Part shown: in pieces, positions 5,716-7,496 of the stretch | Position numbering within the stretch: position 1 is the stretch's first letter | Layout: every line of letters begins with the position of its first letter | DNA from: Puniceicoccales bacterium | GTDB taxonomy: Bacteria; Verrucomicrobiota; Verrucomicrobiae; Opitutales; LL51 | Length of the DNA: 7,496 nt | Direction of reading: 5' to 3' | Assembly (NCBI GenBank): GCA_031259625.1 | Contig: JAIRLG010000081.1 | Span: forward strand, 1 to 7,496 | Translations under genes and position numbers: made by a program | The notes under the pieces: model-generated | Databases searched by the model: none | What the model was told of the DNA's origin: nothing | What the model saw: the letters and a program-made list of their open reading frames with translations, nothing else

Positions 5716-5728
5716 AAAAATGAAATCT
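5665..5728 (+). repeat. Direct repeat, copy 2: leader of prepilin 2
   Basis: This is the second copy of the segment at 5561-5623. It differs by a few substitutions and two extra A bases before the start codon. It supplies the AGGA (5709-5712) ribosome binding site, 7 bases before the prepilin 2 ATG. I see no convincing -35/-10 pair inside it; a TATAGG at 5706-5711 is too close to the start codon. Confidence 0.8.
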
Positions 5729-6421
5729 TTAGGAAAAGGACGCAGGGGGCCTGGCTTTACGTTGATGGAGCTGATGGTGGTGGTCGCGATCATCGCGATC
5801 CTCTCGGCCATTCTCGTTCCATCGGTGCAAAGGGCGCTTCGGAGTTCCCGCCGCGCGCGCGGAGCGAGCAACATGCGCCAGATCGCGGTGGCCTTTATCC
5901 ATTATTGCAGCGGATTCTCCGGCGAGACCCGGACTGTACCTACGCCAACGGGGGCGGATGCGGCCTGGCCGACCTATCATTGGGCCAGAACGCTCGCCCA
6001 GACCGGTGTTCTCAACGAAGCGGCCGTCTATCTGTGGAACGACGATCCTTATTTGAAGAAGATGGCGGGAGGTGAGCTCCCCAAGGTGGTCGTCGATGCG
6101 GGCGGGAACATGCCTGCGGGGGCCAACGCCGCTTGGTCTCACGCCAGTGTCGTGCCCCTGGCGGGGATAAACCCAGATTCCGAGATGTCTCCCGAAATGA
6201 TCCCGATCGCCTATACCCGTGGTCTGGACCCTACGACCGGAAAATGGGATGCGGTCACGGGTGTCTACGGCGATGAGGGGGGATTTATCGCCTTTTTCGA
6301 TGGCCACGTGGAGTGGTTCGACCACACAACCCATAAACTCATGACCCCAGAAGGCGTTCCCACATCGGATCCTCGGCTGGCCGCCGGCATCGGTTCAGGT
6401 TCATCGACGGGCAGTGGTTGA
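5720..6421 (+). CDS. Type II secretion/type IV pilus-like prepilin, H-X9-DG family, paralogue 2
   Basis: A 233-residue paralogue of the upstream prepilin. The leader MKSLGKGRRGPG is followed by FTLMELMVVVAIIAILSAIL. Prepilin peptidase should cut after Gly12, giving Phe13 as residue 1 and Glu17 as Glu5. Downstream blocks shared with paralogue 1 include ASNMRQIAVAF, GVLNEAAVYLWNDDPYLK, PIAYTRGLD, TGVYGDEGGFIAFFDGHVEWF and KLMTPEG. The middle of the globular domain is the most diverged part. The C-terminus is a short Gly/Ser-rich tail. As in paralogue 1, Gly occupies the usual His position of H-X9-DG. The start is fixed by AGGA at 5709-5712 and the leader fit. The shared architecture suggests two subunits of the same pseudopilus-like system or alternative subunits, but the assembly machinery is outside the window. 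Confidence 0.88.
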   Translation: MKSLGKGRRGPGFTLMELMVVVAIIAILSAILVPSVQRALRSSRRARGASNMRQIAVAFIHYCSGFSGETRTVPTPTGADAAWPTYHWARTLAQTGVLNEAAVYLWNDDPYLKKMAGGELPKVVVDAGGNMPAGANAAWSHASVVPLAGINPDSEMSPEMIPIAYTRGLDPTTGKWDAVTGVYGDEGGFIAFFDGHVEWFDHTTHKLMTPEGVPTSDPRLAAGIGSGSSTGSG

Positions 6422-6502
6422 CAAAAGGAGTCTTGAGCCGTCCTGAGGCATTGCGATTGGATTTCTGTCTTTCCGAAGTCTCGGTTGCGTGATTTTAGGT
6501 TG

Positions 6503-6593
6503 GGGGCTGCCTTTGCGCCGAAGCCCCCGAAGGGGGCTTCGGCGGGGGCCCGCCGGAGGCGGGCCGCTTCCTGTGGAAGCCAAAGGCAGCCCC
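6503..6593 (+). repeat. Cloverleaf palindromic element, copy C, between prepilin 2 and mnmA
   Basis: A 13-bp perfect outer stem (6503-6515 with 6581-6593, GGGGCTGCCTTTG and its complement) encloses three perfect hairpins: a 13-bp long arm CGCCGAAGCCCCC-GAA-GGGGG... (6516-6544), GGCCCGCC-GGA-GGCGGGCC (6547-6565) and GCTTCC-TGT-GGAAGC (6566-6580). Two bases (6545-6546) are unpaired at the junction. It has the same orientation as copy B. It lies between convergent genes, with AAAAAA immediately after it on the plus strand, so as RNA from the minus strand it would be preceded rather than followed by U residues; a classical terminator role is therefore not supported. The rest of the 6422-6696 gap shows nothing recognisable except a short direct repeat. 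Confidence 0.88.
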
Positions 6594-6654
6594 AAAAAAG
6601 AGGAGCCTCTTGGCTTTGATGGCCAGGATGTGCCGTTCAGAATTCCCTTCCAAG

Positions 6655-6687
6655 CGGGAGCCCTTTCCTTTTAACCGGGAGCCCTTT
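6655..6687. repeat. Short 12-bp direct repeat just downstream of mnmA
   Basis: CGGGAGCCCTTT occurs at 6655-6666 and again at 6676-6687, 21 bases apart, within the spacer after the mnmA stop. It is probably slippage or a decayed repeat; no function is evident. Confidence 0.5.
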
Positions 6688-6696
6688 TTTCGAAAT

Positions 6697-7496
6697 CTAG
6701 GCATAAATCCCTCCGCCCAGGAGGCGTTTTCCCTCGTAGAGGGCGAGCACCTGCCCACCGGCGAGGGCGCGCGGAGGGCTTTGGAATTCGACGACGGCGG
6801 AATCGGGGCCGGTGGGCTCGAAGTGGAGGCTCTGGGAGGGATCCCGATGGCGCGGCCGGCCCAGGAGCCGACAGGGCTTTTCTATCCGTTCGCGGATGAA
6901 GTGGAGCTGGTGCAGGATAAACCTCCGGCGATAAAGGAGCGCGGAGGCGGAGCTCTCCAGAGCCACGACGAGCTGATTCTTTTCCCCATCCTTGGCCACG
7001 ACGACGTAGTGCTCGTGGTCTCGGTTCGACGGGAGGCGGATCCCGTGGCGCTGGCCCAGCGTGAACGGATGGAGTCCGCGGTGCTCTCCCAGGATACGCC
7101 CCTCGGTGTCGACGATGGGCCCGGGCGAGTCGGTAATGTAGCGGGATAGAAAATCCCGAATCCGAACCTTGCCCAGGAAGCAGATGCCCTGGCTATCCTT
7201 TCGCGCCGCATTGCCGAGCTGCGCCTCCGCGGCCAGCGCGCGCACGTCGGGCTTTTTCCAATGGCCGACCGGAAATTCTGCGAACCGTAGCTGGGATTGG
7301 GAAATATAGGCCAGAAAGTAGGACTGATCCTTGTTCGGATCGGCCCCTTCGAACAGATCGCAGGAACCATCGGCATAAGTTTGCTTTTGGCAGTAGTGTC
7401 CGGTGGCGAGGCCGGCACAGCCCAATTCCCGGGCGTAATCGGCCAGAAAGCCGAATTTGATGTGTCGGTTGCAGAGGATGTCCGGATTGGGGGTCA
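6697..7496 (-). CDS. mnmA: tRNA-specific 2-thiouridylase, C-terminal part (N-terminus outside window)
   Basis: MnmA adenylates and then thiolates U34 of tRNA-Lys, -Glu and -Gln, taking sulfur from a persulfide relay, to form the s2U part of the modified wobble base. The frame is open to the window edge on the minus strand; 265 residues are visible and about 95 N-terminal residues, including the ATP-binding SGGVDSS loop, lie beyond. Visible motifs are TPNPDILCN (1-9, carrying the first catalytic Cys, residue 8), LATGHY (29-34), DPNKDQSYFL (52-61), GICFLG (103-108, second catalytic Cys, residue 105) and LGQRHGI in the central domain. The C-terminal beta-barrel ends LGGGIYA before TAG (6699-6697). 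The 97-residue spacing of the two cysteines equals that in the E. coli enzyme as I recall it. It is convergent with prepilin 2 and has no partner gene in view. Confidence 0.95.
   Translation of the reverse strand, partial: TPNPDILCNRHIKFGFLADYARELGCAGLATGHYCQKQTYADGSCDLFEGADPNKDQSYFLAYISQSQLRFAEFPVGHWKKPDVRALAAEAQLGNAARKDSQGICFLGKVRIRDFLSRYITDSPGPIVDTEGRILGEHRGLHPFTLGQRHGIRLPSNRDHEHYVVVAKDGEKNQLVVALESSASALLYRRRFILHQLHFIRERIEKPCRLLGRPRHRDPSQSLHFEPTGPDSAVVEFQSPPRALAGGQVLALYEGKRLLGGGIYA

Overview
The window is a piece of bacterial chromosome that looks like a member of the PVC group, most likely Verrucomicrobiota or a close relative. The main reason is the tandem pair of type II secretion-like prepilins. 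Both begin with a G^FTLMEL cleavage/methylation motif and end in the GGF-AF-DGHVEWF block typical of the 'H-X9-DG' pseudopilins that are abundant in Verrucomicrobiota, Lentisphaerota and Planctomycetota. A Hanks-type kinase fragment and a GC-rich composition fit this. The taxonomic placement is an inference from gene families, not a proof.

Layout: (1) 2-778 (+), the C-terminal part of a protein-kinase-like gene running in from the left. (2) 779-1541, a gene-poor stretch with a cloverleaf-shaped palindromic element (1055-1160) and a 12-bp inverted repeat (1320-1413). (3) tRNA-Tyr(GTA) at 1542-1628. (4) 1629-2014, about three tandem ~126-142 bp units, each carrying a copy of the 3' end of xseA. 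(5) xseA at 1930-3201 (-), the exonuclease VII large subunit. (6) A divergent intergenic region filled by a second cloverleaf element. (7) glyA at 3445-4695 (+), serine hydroxymethyltransferase. (8) Two paralogous prepilin genes, 4787-5464 and 5720-6421 (+). A good sigma70-type promoter overlaps the glyA stop codon, and a terminator plus a duplicated ~60-bp leader lie between the two genes. (9) A third cloverleaf element in the convergent gap. (10) The C-terminal two thirds of mnmA on the minus strand, running off the right end.

The housekeeping genes (xseA, glyA, mnmA, tRNA-Tyr) do not form one pathway and appear to be separate transcription units. The prepilin pair is the only functional cluster.

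The two observations most worth following are structural. First, three copies of a four-way-junction element keep the same architecture: an outer stem closed by CTTTG/CAAAG, a long arm, a GGCCCGC arm and a short trinucleotide-loop arm. Their stem sequences differ, but base pairing is preserved. Second, the xseA 3' end is present in three copies between xseA and tRNA-Tyr. The extra copies keep reading frame and stop position, which resembles an array of alternative tails. I could not search databases, so novelty of either is unverified.
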